The notes beneath the pieces are model-generated. The model was not told where the DNA came from. It did not search any database and saw nothing but the letters and a program-made list of their open reading frames with translations. Positions 1-8,021 of a DNA stretch of 41,411 nt are shown here, in pieces. How positions within the stretch are numbered: position 1 is the stretch's first letter; every line of letters begins with the position of its first letter. The DNA lies in contig JAJNQE010000076.1 of assembly GCA_021154985.1 (NCBI GenBank), forward strand, positions 1-41,411. Reading direction: 5' to 3'. This DNA comes from Hydrogenophaga sp. (GTDB taxonomy: Bacteria; Pseudomonadota; Gammaproteobacteria; Burkholderiales; Burkholderiaceae_C). The position numbers were made by a program, and so were the translations under genes.

Positions 1-2
1 GC

Positions 3-1439
3 GCGGCGTTTGACCAACTGTGCGCGGGCTTCGCCGAGCGTTACGCCAGGACGCTGGCGCTCACCGCGCAGGCGCGCGAAGGCCTGGCCGATCTGCAGTT
101 CACCGGCGCTTACCGCGTGCCCTTCCAGTTCAGCCCGCTGGTGCGCGCGCGTTTGAAGGTGGGTGCGTTCATGCAGTCGGCCGAAGGTGTGCACCTCACC
201 GATCTCGACGGCAACCGCTTCATCGACCTCACCGGCTCGTACGGCGTGAACGTGTTCGGTGTGGACTTCTACAAGGCCTGCATGGCCGAGGGTGCGCAGA
301 TCGGCCAGGCGCTGGGCCCGGTGCTGGGCGCCTACCACCCCTGCGTGGCCGAGGTGGTGAGCAAACTGCAAGCGATCTCGGGCCACGAGCAGGTGTCGTT
401 CCACATGTCGGGCACCGAAGCGGTAATGCAGGCGGTGCGCCTCGCGCGTTACCACACGGGTCGCAAGCACCTGGTGCGCTTCTGCGGGGCCTACCACGGC
501 TGGTGGGAAGACGTGCAGCCTGGCCCCGGTAACCCGATGCCCCCGCGCGAGACCTACACCCTGCAAGACATGAGCGAGAAGAGCCTGCAGGTGCTGCGCA
601 CGCGGCGCGACGTGGCCTGTGTGCTGGTCAACCCGCTGCAGGCCTTGCATCCCAACAAGAACGCACCGGGCGACTCCACGCTGGTCGACGGCAGCCGCAC
701 TGCCGGCTATGACCGTGCGGCCTACACCGCGTGGCTCAAGCGCTTGCGCGAGGTGTGCACCGAGCGCGGCATCGTGCTGATCTTCGACGAGGTGTTCCTC
801 GGTTTTCGTCTCTCCCCCGGTGGCGCACAGGAATACTTCGGCGTGCGAGCCGACATGGTCACCTACGGCAAGACGCTGGCGGGGGGTTACCCGGTGGGCG
901 TGGTGTGCGGTCGGCGCGAGCTGATGCAGCGCTTTCGCGAAGAGCGCCCGGCCGACGTGTGTTTTGCGCGCGGCACCTTCAACGCCCACCCTTATGTGAT
1001 GGGCGGCATGGCAGCTTTCCTGAAGCGCCTGGACACGCCGGAGATCCAGGCCTTGTACCAGGACCAGGATGCGAAGTGGGATGCCCGCGCGAAGCGATTC
1101 AATGACACCATGGCGGCGCATGGCCTGCCGGTGCGCGTGGCCAACCTGCAAAGCATCTGGACGCTGACGTACACGCAGCCCGGTCGTTACCACTGGATGT
1201 TCCAGTACCTGCTGCGCTGGCAGGGCCTGGCGCTGAGCTGGGTGGGCACGGGTCGTTTCATCTTCGGGCTGCACTTCACAGATGCCGAGTTCGAGGAGGT
1301 GGTGCAACGCTTTGTGGCCGCGGGACAGCAGATGCAGGCGCAGGGCTGGTGGTGGCGGGGAGAGCAGACGCACAAGACCATTCGCCGTCAGGTGCTGCGC
1401 GAGATGCTGTTGGAAAGAATGCAGGGGCGAAGCGCCTGA
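3..1439 (+). CDS. Class-III PLP-dependent aminotransferase, glutamate-1-semialdehyde aminomutase-like (5' partial)
   Basis: The frame is open from the window edge, so the true start lies upstream; the GTG at 117 is internal. The visible 478 codons carry the fold-type I aminotransferase landmarks: an HMSGTEA phosphate-binding segment, the FDEVFLGFR segment whose Asp contacts the PLP pyridine nitrogen, and YGKTLAGG with the Schiff-base Lys (codon near 870). The family moves an amino group between a small substrate and PLP. The closest general resemblance is to HemL-like proteins, but the C-terminal third is not typical HemL and the substrate cannot be told. It is followed by a GC-rich repeat and a convergent gene, so it is the last gene of its unit. 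The family call is secure; the reaction is not. Confidence 0.85.
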   Translation, partial: AAFDQLCAGFAERYARTLALTAQAREGLADLQFTGAYRVPFQFSPLVRARLKVGAFMQSAEGVHLTDLDGNRFIDLTGSYGVNVFGVDFYKACMAEGAQIGQALGPVLGAYHPCVAEVVSKLQAISGHEQVSFHMSGTEAVMQAVRLARYHTGRKHLVRFCGAYHGWWEDVQPGPGNPMPPRETYTLQDMSEKSLQVLRTRRDVACVLVNPLQALHPNKNAPGDSTLVDGSRTAGYDRAAYTAWLKRLREVCTERGIVLIFDEVFLGFRLSPGGAQEYFGVRADMVTYGKTLAGGYPVGVVCGRRELMQRFREERPADVCFARGTFNAHPYVMGGMAAFLKRLDTPEIQALYQDQDAKWDARAKRFNDTMAAHGLPVRVANLQSIWTLTYTQPGRYHWMFQYLLRWQGLALSWVGTGRFIFGLHFTDAEFEEVVQRFVAAGQQMQAQGWWWRGEQTHKTIRRQVLREMLLERMQGRSA

Positions 1440-1459
1440 GGGGGAGTGGTTCAGAACAC

Positions 1460-1530
1460 CGCGCAACCGGCTTTGCCGGGGCGCAGGTGTTGCCCCCTGG
1501 GGGGAGGCGCCGAAGGCGCTTCGGGGGGAA
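1460..1530. repeat. GC-rich multi-hairpin intergenic repeat
   Basis: Three adjacent inverted repeats lie between two convergent genes: CCGGC-ttt-GCCGG (1467-1479), a C5/G6 palindrome (1493-1504), and GCGCC-gaa-GGCGC (1507-1519) followed by a run of six G. The same architecture (C5-G6 palindrome beside a GCC..GGC hairpin with a GAA-type loop) recurs in opposite orientation at 35390-35422. It probably also works as a bidirectional transcription stop, although there is no U-tract. Confidence 0.6.
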
Positions 1531-1531
1531 A

Positions 1532-2134
1532 TTACTTCACGCCAATGCCGGGGTCGATGAGTTGGCCACGCATCAGGTACAGCGGAGCCTTGTGGTAGAG
1601 CTTGATGTCGTGAAACGGGTCGGTGAGGATCTTGGTCATCCAGGCCAGACCGGTCTGCACATCGGCAATGAAGAACAGGTGCACGGTGCGGAACAGCAAA
1701 CCGCCCACGCCGAGCGCCAGCCACAGCGCGCCGACCTGGCGCACGAAGCTCTCGCCGTCGGTGTGCGGCTCGAACAGGCCGAACACGCCCGGCACCAGCG
1801 CCACCAGCATCGGCGTGCCGGCCCACAGGGCCATGAGCACCACCTTGCGCTGCAGGTTGTAGCCGACCTTGATCTCTTCCTTGTGCTCGTGCGTGGCCTG
1901 GTTCACATGGTCGTAGCCCTTGGGCTCGAAGAAGAAGTGGCCGGCCTGGCGGCTGGTCATGGACACCAGCCACGCGATCAGCGCCGAGAGCACCGGGTCG
2001 GTCCACAACAGTGCGTAGGCCACCACAAAGCTGATCGCGCTGATCAGGTGTAACGTCTGGTTGATGCGGCTGTGGTGGTAGTAGCGATGGTCGTCCCAGC
2101 GTTGGGTTTCCAGTGTCTTGAAAAAGTCGTTCAC
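1532..2134 (-). CDS. Small integral membrane protein, Mpo1/DUF962-like
   Basis: The protein is about 200 aa. The start chosen is the GTG at 2134, because GGAG lies 5 nt upstream of it; the frame extends to another GTG at 2173 without a clear ribosome site. The N-terminal part has a His-rich segment (RYYHHSRINQTLH), then hydrophobic helices, then RQAGHFFFEPKGYD. Paired His motifs of the H-x(8)-H and GH-x(3)-E type around membrane helices resemble the DUF962/Mpo1 family, whose yeast member is an Fe-dependent alpha-dioxygenase of 2-hydroxy fatty acids. The assignment rests on motif resemblance only; it could be another small His-rich membrane oxygenase. It is convergent with the aminotransferase and divergent from the glycosyltransferase. 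Confidence 0.55.
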   Translation of the reverse strand: MNDFFKTLETQRWDDHRYYHHSRINQTLHLISAISFVVAYALLWTDPVLSALIAWLVSMTSRQAGHFFFEPKGYDHVNQATHEHKEEIKVGYNLQRKVVLMALWAGTPMLVALVPGVFGLFEPHTDGESFVRQVGALWLALGVGGLLFRTVHLFFIADVQTGLAWMTKILTDPFHDIKLYHKAPLYLMRGQLIDPGIGVK

Positions 2135-2224
2135 GGTTTCTCCATGCAAGGGTGGATGGTGTGGGGCGTTCACCCACCCGCGCAGTCTTGCCCTGGCATG
2201 TGAAAAGCCGGTGACAGCATGGAG

Positions 2225-2242
2225 TTGTCATCAACTTGTTGC
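2225..2242 (+). promoter_or_regulatory. Weak Pho-box-like tandem repeat upstream of the glycosyltransferase
   Basis: TTGTCAT (6 of 7 to CTGTCAT), an AT-rich CAAC spacer, then TTGTTGC (3 of 7) with the 11-bp repeat period of PhoB sites. It ends 22 bp before the GT4 start. On its own it is weak; it is listed because the next gene downstream, phoX, has a better match. Confidence 0.3.
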
Positions 2243-2264
2243 ACAGCCACCGGAACATGGGGCG

Positions 2265-3515
2265 ATGAACACCATGACGTCCGAACAGATCCTGGTCGAG
2301 GAATACCCCGCCAGCACGCCCTCCCTGCGCCTGTCGGTCGTCACCGAGACCTGGCCACCGGAGATCAACGGGGTGTCGCTCACCCTCTCGCGTCTGGTGC
2401 AGGGTCTGTGTGCGCGCAACCACCCGGTGCAGTTGATCCGGCCCCGCCAGACGCGGGTGGACCAGGCGCTGAGCCACAGCGGCTACGAGGAGCTGCTCAT
2501 GCGCGGCATGCCCATTCCGCGCTACCCCGAACTCAAGCTGGGCCTGCCGGCCAAACGTGCCCTCATCAACGCCTGGACGCTCAAGCGCCCAGACCTGGTT
2601 CACATCGCCACCGAAGGCCCGCTGGGCTGGTCGGCGCTGCAGGCAGCGCGGCGCCTGAAGCTGCCGGTGACCTCGGACTTCCGCACCAACTTCCACGCCT
2701 ACTGCGAGCACTACGGTGTGGGCTGGCTGCGCAAGCCCATGGTGTCGTACCTGCGCCGCTTCCACAACCTCACGCAGCTCACCATGGTGCCCACGCGCGC
2801 GCTGCGCGCGCAGTTGATGGAGATGGGCTTCGAGCGTGTGCAGGTGGTGGCGCGTGGTGTGGACACGCAGCTCTTCAACCCGCAGCGGCGCAGTGAGGCC
2901 TTGCGCCGCGAATGGGGCGCTGGCCCCGAGTCGCTGGTGATGCTGGTGGTGGGGCGGCTGGCCGCCGAGAAGAATCTCGACGTGGCGCTGCAAGCCCACG
3001 CGGCCATGCAGGCGCACCACGCCGATGTGAAGCTGGTGTTCGTGGGCGACGGGCCGCTGCGCGAGAGCCTGCAGCAGCGCTGCCCGCAGGCCGTGTTTGC
3101 CGGCATGCGCCGGCATGAAGAGCTGGCGGGCTACTACGCCTCGGCTGACCTGTTCGTGTTCCCCAGCCTCACCGAGACGTTCGGCAACGTCACCATCGAA
3201 GCGCTGGCCAGCGGCCTGCCGGTGCTGGCGTTCGACACAGCCGCGGCCGGCGACTGGGTGCAGAGCCACACCAACGGCTGGCTGGTGCCCGCAGGGCAGG
3301 ACGCGGCCTTCGTGCGCGTGGCGGTGAACCTGGCGCAGTCGCCTTCGTTGTTGGATCAGGCCCGCGAGCAAGCACGCTCGCGCGTGGCGCATCTGGACTG
3401 GCAGCAGATTGCGGCGCAAGTGGAGGGCCTGATGCTGCAGGCCGCAGGGGCTTCCCCAACGGTGGACGCTGTGTTGCGCACTGTGATGACGCAGCGATCT
3501 GCGCCATTGTTGTGA
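2265..3515 (+). CDS. GT4-family glycosyltransferase
   Basis: The protein is 416 aa from the ATG at 2265; the frame is open further upstream but the family's N-terminal strand begins just after this ATG (LRLSVVTETWPPEINGVS). It has two Rossmann domains (GT-B fold). The N-terminal acceptor domain holds the conserved ETWPPEINGV loop. The C-terminal nucleotide-sugar domain holds GRLAAEKN, the FVGDGP strand, and the E-x7-E motif in SLTETFGNVTIEALASG. This is the MgtA/SqdX-like alpha-glycosyl or alpha-mannosyl transferase branch, cytoplasmic and typically acting on lipid acceptors. Donor and acceptor are unknown. It sits directly upstream of phoX and has a weak Pho-box-like repeat before it, so a role in low-phosphate glycolipid synthesis is possible but inferred. 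Confidence 0.85.
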   Translation: MNTMTSEQILVEEYPASTPSLRLSVVTETWPPEINGVSLTLSRLVQGLCARNHPVQLIRPRQTRVDQALSHSGYEELLMRGMPIPRYPELKLGLPAKRALINAWTLKRPDLVHIATEGPLGWSALQAARRLKLPVTSDFRTNFHAYCEHYGVGWLRKPMVSYLRRFHNLTQLTMVPTRALRAQLMEMGFERVQVVARGVDTQLFNPQRRSEALRREWGAGPESLVMLVVGRLAAEKNLDVALQAHAAMQAHHADVKLVFVGDGPLRESLQQRCPQAVFAGMRRHEELAGYYASADLFVFPSLTETFGNVTIEALASGLPVLAFDTAAAGDWVQSHTNGWLVPAGQDAAFVRVAVNLAQSPSLLDQAREQARSRVAHLDWQQIAAQVEGLMLQAAGASPTVDAVLRTVMTQRSAPLL

Positions 3516-3561
3516 AAACTTGATGAAGAGGCGGGGCCGTTTTCCTGTGCGTTTTTTCTCG

Positions 3562-3579
3562 CTGTCATGGGCATGACAT
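3562..3579 (+). promoter_or_regulatory. Candidate Pho box upstream of phoX
   Basis: CTGTCAT (exact E. coli PhoB half-site), spacer GGGC, then ATGACAT (5 of 7), giving the 11-bp direct-repeat period of a Pho box; CTGT recurs at 3583. It lies 48 bp before the phoX ATG. The same bases also form a dyad, TGTCATG-gg-CATGACA (3563-3578), so a dimeric repressor operator is an alternative reading. Confidence 0.55.
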
Positions 3580-3626
3580 GAGCTGTTTGCATGCTCACCA
3601 AGTCCCACAACACAGGAGAACCCTTC

Positions 3627-5846
3627 ATGAAAAACCACGACATCACTGCGACCCCTTTCACCGATCCCGACGATCTTGAAAACAACGTTTCCAACAACCG
3701 CCACTTCTCCGAAGTGCTGAGCGCAGGCCTGAGCCGGCGCGGTGTGCTGCGCGGCGGACTGGGTGGCGCCATGGCTGCGATGTTCGCGCCCTTGGCCCTG
3801 ACGGCTTGCGGCGGCGGTGGCGACGACACGCCTGTGGCAAGCCCGCCTGCGGCTGCGCCCGAGAGCCTGTTGGGATTCGCTGCAGTGGCCAAAACATTGG
3901 CCGACACCAACTCCGTGCCGGCGGGTTACACCGCGCGCGTGATGCTGGCCTGTGGCGACCCGCTGTTCACCGGTGTGCCCGCCTACAAGAACGATGGCAC
4001 CGACACGGGCTACGACCAGCGCGTGGGTGACAACCACGACGGCTTGCAGTATTTCGGCCTGTCGGCCAGCGGGCAGCGCGACGACAACAGCAGCAACCGC
4101 GCGTTGCTCGCCATGAACCACGAGTACATCCAGCCACTGATGCTGCATGTGAACGGGCCGACAGCCAATCCCCGCCCCGCCAGCGAGGTCGACATCGAAG
4201 TGGATTGCCACGGCCTGACGGTGGCCGAGATCATCAAGGATGGCTCCGGCATTTTCGGTCCGGTGGTGAACTCCCCGTTCAACCGCCGCGTCACCGGCAC
4301 CACGCCCATCGAGCTGTCGGGCCCCGCGCGCGGCAATGCGCTGTTCGTCACCAAGTTCTCCACCGACGGTACCCGCACCCGCGGCACCATGAACAACTGC
4401 GGCAACGGCAAGACGCCGTGGGGCACGCTGCTCACCACCGAAGAGAACTGGTCGGGATACTACTTCCGTGCAGCGGGTGACCAGAACCTGCGCACCGCCA
4501 AAGTCAACGCCTCTTTTGCCCGATATGGCCGCAGCGTCACCAACACGGCCGCTGCCAGCAGCCGCTATGGCTGGCAGACAGCCGGCGCAGGCGACCAATA
4601 CGAGCGCTGGAACACCAGCCAGACCGGCACCAGCCCGGACGGCAGCGACGACTACCGCCACGAGTGGTTCTGCCAGGGCTTCATGGTCGAGCTCGATCCG
4701 TACAACGCCAGTTCCGTGGTCAAGAAGCGCACCGGCCTGGGCCGCTTCTCGCACGAGAACGCAGCCTTCGGCCTTCCGGTGGTGGGCAAGCCGCTGGCCG
4801 TCTACATGGGCTGCGATTCGCAAAACGAATACGTCTACAAGTTCGTCTCGACCCAAAACTGGGTGGCTTCCGATGCAAACGCAGCTGACCGTCTGGGCGT
4901 GGGCGACAAGTACCTGGACAGCGGCAAGCTCTACGTGGCCAAGTTCAACGACAACGGCACTGGCGAATGGGTCGAACTGAGCATCACCAACCCGCTCATC
5001 GCCGCTGCGAGCTTCGGTTTCAACGATCCCGCCGAGATGTACATCCACACCCGCATCGCCGCTGATGCCGTGGGCGCGACCAAGATGGACCGACCTGAGT
5101 GGGTCGACGTGCACCCGACCACGGGCGAGCTCTACATCACGATGACCAACAACAGCAGCCGCCGGGTGGCCCCGACGGGTTCCCAGACCCTGGTCGATGC
5201 CGCCAACCCGCGCGGTTACACCGACACCTTCAACGGCACCACCCAGCAAAACGGCAACGTCAACGGCCACATCGTCCGTTTCGAGGACGCCAGCCCGGAA
5301 GGCACGAGCTTCAACTGGGACGTGTACCTGTTTGGTGCCGAGGCTGGCGCCGACGCCGCGCTGATCAACCTCTCCGGTTTGACGGACGACCAGGACTTCT
5401 CCAGCCCCGATGGCCTGGCCTTCACGCGCAGCAACGGGTTGTGCTGGATCCAGACCGACGACGGCGCTTACCGCGATGTCACCAATTGCATGCTGCTGGC
5501 CAGCGTCCCGGGCACGGTGGGCGATGGTGGACCGCTTACCCTGAACCACGCCGGCGGCGTGTCCGTGACGACGCGCATGGGTGCGAAGCCCACGGCCAAC
5601 ACCCTCAAGCGCTTCTATGTCGGACCGGCCCAGTGTGAGGTGACGGGCCTGTGCGAAACACCCGATGGCAAGACGATGTTCATCAACATCCAGCATCCGG
5701 GTGAGAGCACGTCGGCCTCCGATCTGGCGGATCCCGGCAAATACGGCAGCCAGTGGCCCAGCATCGTGGGCTATGGCGCTGGCCAGCGGCCGCGCTCAGC
5801 CACAGTGGTGATCACGAAGAACAACGGCGGCCAGGTGGGCACCTGA
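3627..5846 (+). CDS. phoX: PhoX-family (DUF839) alkaline phosphatase, Tat-exported
   Basis: The protein is 739 aa from the ATG at 3627, which has AGGAG 8 nt upstream; the upstream in-frame ATG at 3591 lacks a site. The N-terminus has a twin-arginine motif (LSRRGVLRG, Arg37-Arg38) and a hydrophobic stretch ending in LTAC at Cys61, followed by a Gly run. This could be a Tat lipoprotein rather than a freely soluble periplasmic enzyme. The body shows PhoX landmarks: NNCGNGKTPWGT with Cys258 (the conserved cofactor-site cysteine region), TTEEN, PEWVDVHPTTG, and SPDGLAF with a TDDG strand. PhoX enzymes are Ca/Fe-dependent phosphomonoesterases that release phosphate outside the cytoplasm during phosphate starvation. 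The Pho-box candidate upstream agrees. A strong terminator follows. Family is secure; lipid anchoring is an inference. Confidence 0.88.
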   Translation: MKNHDITATPFTDPDDLENNVSNNRHFSEVLSAGLSRRGVLRGGLGGAMAAMFAPLALTACGGGGDDTPVASPPAAAPESLLGFAAVAKTLADTNSVPAGYTARVMLACGDPLFTGVPAYKNDGTDTGYDQRVGDNHDGLQYFGLSASGQRDDNSSNRALLAMNHEYIQPLMLHVNGPTANPRPASEVDIEVDCHGLTVAEIIKDGSGIFGPVVNSPFNRRVTGTTPIELSGPARGNALFVTKFSTDGTRTRGTMNNCGNGKTPWGTLLTTEENWSGYYFRAAGDQNLRTAKVNASFARYGRSVTNTAAASSRYGWQTAGAGDQYERWNTSQTGTSPDGSDDYRHEWFCQGFMVELDPYNASSVVKKRTGLGRFSHENAAFGLPVVGKPLAVYMGCDSQNEYVYKFVSTQNWVASDANAADRLGVGDKYLDSGKLYVAKFNDNGTGEWVELSITNPLIAAASFGFNDPAEMYIHTRIAADAVGATKMDRPEWVDVHPTTGELYITMTNNSSRRVAPTGSQTLVDAANPRGYTDTFNGTTQQNGNVNGHIVRFEDASPEGTSFNWDVYLFGAEAGADAALINLSGLTDDQDFSSPDGLAFTRSNGLCWIQTDDGAYRDVTNCMLLASVPGTVGDGGPLTLNHAGGVSVTTRMGAKPTANTLKRFYVGPAQCEVTGLCETPDGKTMFINIQHPGESTSASDLADPGKYGSQWPSIVGYGAGQRPRSATVVITKNNGGQVGT

Positions 5847-5936
5847 TTTGTTGATCCCTCTTTGAACTGTGAAGCAGGAAGGGCCCCGGGGTCCTTCCGG
5901 GCGGATCGGGCGCCAAGCCCATCCGCCCCACCCGCG

Positions 5937-5975
5937 AACCCCAAGGCCCCACCGGACCTTGGGGTTTCGCTTTTT
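5937..5975 (+). terminator. Rho-independent terminator after phoX
   Basis: A perfect 10-bp stem, AACCCCAAGG (5937-5946) with CCTTGGGGTT (5957-5966), has a 10-nt loop and is followed by TTCGCTTTTT. A second near-perfect palindrome centred on CCCCGGGG lies at 5877-5898 between the phoX stop and this hairpin. Confidence 0.85.
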
Positions 5976-6049
5976 GGCGGCTTGTCCATCGGGTGAACAG
6001 CCTCGGTTCGCGGCCCTGCGGGCGGCGCCGCAGACGCGTTTTTCGCCGG

Positions 6050-6111
6050 GTTTGAGAACTAACGTGGCATCTCCGCACCGGGCTTCGGACGGTGTGGAAC
6101 CCCTCTCAAAC
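6050..6111 (+). promoter_or_regulatory. Structured leader of the MetX-like gene (candidate cis-regulatory RNA)
   Basis: GTTTGAGA (6050-6057) pairs perfectly with TCTCAAAC (6104-6111). Inside lies a second stem, CACCG (6076-6080) with CGGTG (6090-6094), around a TTCG-containing loop. The structure ends about 10 nt before the GAAGGA ribosome site. It matches no riboswitch class I can recognise (not the SAM-I core). The 285-bp gap 5847-6131 otherwise holds only the terminator and the palindrome. Confidence 0.4.
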
Positions 6112-6131
6112 ACGAATCGAAGGACAACACC

Positions 6132-7385
6132 ATGTACAACCAGATCGTCGAACCCCATACCCTCGTGCTGGACAGCGCTCCCTGCAACGACGGCCGCGAC
6201 GCGTTCCCCAAACTGTCCATCACCTACGAGGAATACGGTGCACCGAAAACCAAGGACGGTCACGACAAACCGGTGGTGGCCATCCTGCCGTTCTTTCTCG
6301 GAAGCGCCCACGCGGCCGGCCACAAGGCCGTGAAGGACAACAAACGCGTGGCGCCCGGCTACTGGGACGCGCTCATTGGTCCCGACGCACCGATCAACAC
6401 CGACACCCACCGCGTCATCAGCTTCGAGCCGCTGATCAACGACAAATTTCATCCGGGCATCACCGACCCGGCCACCAAGAAACCTTACGGCGGCACCTTC
6501 CCCAACTTCTCCCTGGCCGACGTCTCGCAGATCCAGCGCCTGGCGCTCAAGCAACTGGGGGTGGGACACGTGGACGTGCTCATGGGGGCGTCCATGGGAT
6601 CGTTGCAAGCCTGGCACTTCATGGCCCACGACCCCAGCTACGTGTCCAACATGGTGCTGGTCGTGCCGGGCGGTCTCATGTTGCCTCGGAAGACGCGGGT
6701 GCTCGCCCAACAGTGGGTCCAGAAGCTGGAACAGGACCCCGACTGGCACGGTGGCGACTACGGCAGCTTGCCCAAGGAGAAGCAGCCCAAAAAGGCGCTG
6801 ATCGAGGTGTTGTCCGACTTTTGGTACCGGGTGCAGTTTCCGGTGGACCACAGCCTGCTCTACGACCTGGACGACATGGGGTGGGCCGACCTGGCTGTGG
6901 CCCACCATGCGCTGGATGCGGGCGACAACAAGACCATCGAAACGGTGCTGGCCTCGCTCAATGCCGGCGACCCCAAGGTCAAGCAGTACACGCAGACCCT
7001 CAAGGCGTTGTGCGCCAGGACCGACCACAACGTGCTGCTGTGGCAACTGCGATCGGTGCTCTCTTACCAGCCTCAGGCATCGCTGCAGAAAACGGAGCCT
7101 TTCATTCGCCACCTGCCAGACACCGACCCCGGCTCGGACGTGGCACACGAAAGGCTGGCCAACACCCGCATCTTGATGATCGCCACCGAAGCCGACGACC
7201 TGCTGGACATCAGTTCGGTGGACGGCGTCATCGGTATGGCGGCCTGGATCGGCTTCGATGCCAAGGCCATCCGCATGCCATCCACCTTCACGCACGCTGC
7301 CGGGCTCAACACCGCAGGACCCAACAGCGTCCTCGCGTTCAAGAACGCCATCGCCCAGTTCCTCAAGCCGCCCGCCAAGCTCTGA
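6132..7385 (+). CDS. Alpha/beta hydrolase, homoserine O-acetyltransferase (MetX)-like
   Basis: The protein is 417 aa with GAAGGA before the ATG. The layout is that of the MetX/HTA family: IGPDAPINTDTHRVIS at residues 82-97, nucleophile elbow GASMGS (Ser154), DPDWHGGDY near 202-210, a lid region, then Asp355 or Asp356 in TEADD and His388 in FTHAAG as the rest of the triad. Authentic MetX proteins have a GGC-x-GST-GP loop after the INTD segment and SMGGMQ at the nucleophile; here the loop reads DKFHPGITDP and the elbow reads SMGSLQ. It is therefore a divergent paralogue whose acyl acceptor may not be homoserine, or a hydrolase. A GNAT-like gene follows 42 bp downstream, probably in the same transcript. 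A foldable leader precedes it. Confidence 0.75.
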   Translation: MYNQIVEPHTLVLDSAPCNDGRDAFPKLSITYEEYGAPKTKDGHDKPVVAILPFFLGSAHAAGHKAVKDNKRVAPGYWDALIGPDAPINTDTHRVISFEPLINDKFHPGITDPATKKPYGGTFPNFSLADVSQIQRLALKQLGVGHVDVLMGASMGSLQAWHFMAHDPSYVSNMVLVVPGGLMLPRKTRVLAQQWVQKLEQDPDWHGGDYGSLPKEKQPKKALIEVLSDFWYRVQFPVDHSLLYDLDDMGWADLAVAHHALDAGDNKTIETVLASLNAGDPKVKQYTQTLKALCARTDHNVLLWQLRSVLSYQPQASLQKTEPFIRHLPDTDPGSDVAHERLANTRILMIATEADDLLDISSVDGVIGMAAWIGFDAKAIRMPSTFTHAAGLNTAGPNSVLAFKNAIAQFLKPPAKL

Positions 7386-7427
7386 CGCGCTGGCCCAGCA
7401 CTTGTCTGATTGTTCAAGGAGAACTCC

Positions 7428-8015
7428 ATGCCGCAAATCACCACCTCATCGGCCGCACCAGGCACCACCACCTTTGTCGACCTCACCCTTGCTGACATCC
7501 CGGCCATGATCGGCCACATCCTGGCGCTCGGCGAAGCCGACCAGAAGTTGCGCTTTGGCGTGCCTGTGAACGATGCGGAGCACGCCGAAACGATGGCCCG
7601 CAGGCTGCTGCAGATGAACGCCGTGTTCGGACTTTGGGATGCCTCTCACGAACGCTTGTTGATGCTGGGCAGCTACGGCAAGGCCACGCTGGCCAGCGAT
7701 GCCGTGGAGACGGCAGCGAGCGCACTGCCCGAGGCCAGGGGCGGGATGAGCCAACGCATGGCGAACTGGTTGTACCCCCGCCTAGTGGCCCAGGGCCACA
7801 AGCGCATCGAGTGGAACTTCTATGCCGACAACGCGGTGGTCACCGCCATCGCCAAGAAGCGCGGCATGAAGGTGGACTGCCGTCAAGGAGAGTGCGTGGC
7901 CTACTTTGATCTGCAACCCACGGCCGATGCCATCCACACCTGGCTGGACAGCCTGGAACAGTTGCTGGAGGCGGTCCGCGACGCGTCAACCGCCGGCCCG
8001 GGCGCCAAGCTCTGA
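7428..8015 (+). CDS. GNAT-like acyltransferase domain protein
   Basis: The protein is 195 aa; the start is set by AAGGAG 7 nt before the ATG at 7428. The N-terminal part (LTLADIPAMIGHILAL..LRFG) and the C-terminal pattern FYADNAVVTAIAKKRGMKVD resemble the first helices and the last motif (DN-x-x-V..A-x-x-x-GM) of GNAT N-acetyltransferases. The central acetyl-CoA loop (Q/R-x-x-G-x-G/A) is not clearly present; RGGMSQRMANW occupies that place, so the fold may be degenerate. It is co-directional with the MetX-like gene and convergent with the FecR-domain gene (6-bp gap). Substrate unknown. A partner role with the upstream acyltransferase is only suggested by adjacency. Confidence 0.55.
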   Translation: MPQITTSSAAPGTTTFVDLTLADIPAMIGHILALGEADQKLRFGVPVNDAEHAETMARRLLQMNAVFGLWDASHERLLMLGSYGKATLASDAVETAASALPEARGGMSQRMANWLYPRLVAQGHKRIEWNFYADNAVVTAIAKKRGMKVDCRQGECVAYFDLQPTADAIHTWLDSLEQLLEAVRDASTAGPGAKL

Positions 8016-8021
8016 GCGGGC

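Noticed and set aside
6050..6111. SAM-I riboswitch in the MetX-like leader
   Set aside because: The conserved SAM-I core (kink-turn and GGUGCCAA-type segments) is absent; only generic stems are present.
5996..7436. Minus-strand open frame antisense to the MetX-like gene
   Set aside because: His/Gly/Val-rich product without any domain; the plus-strand gene has a full catalytic triad and a ribosome site.
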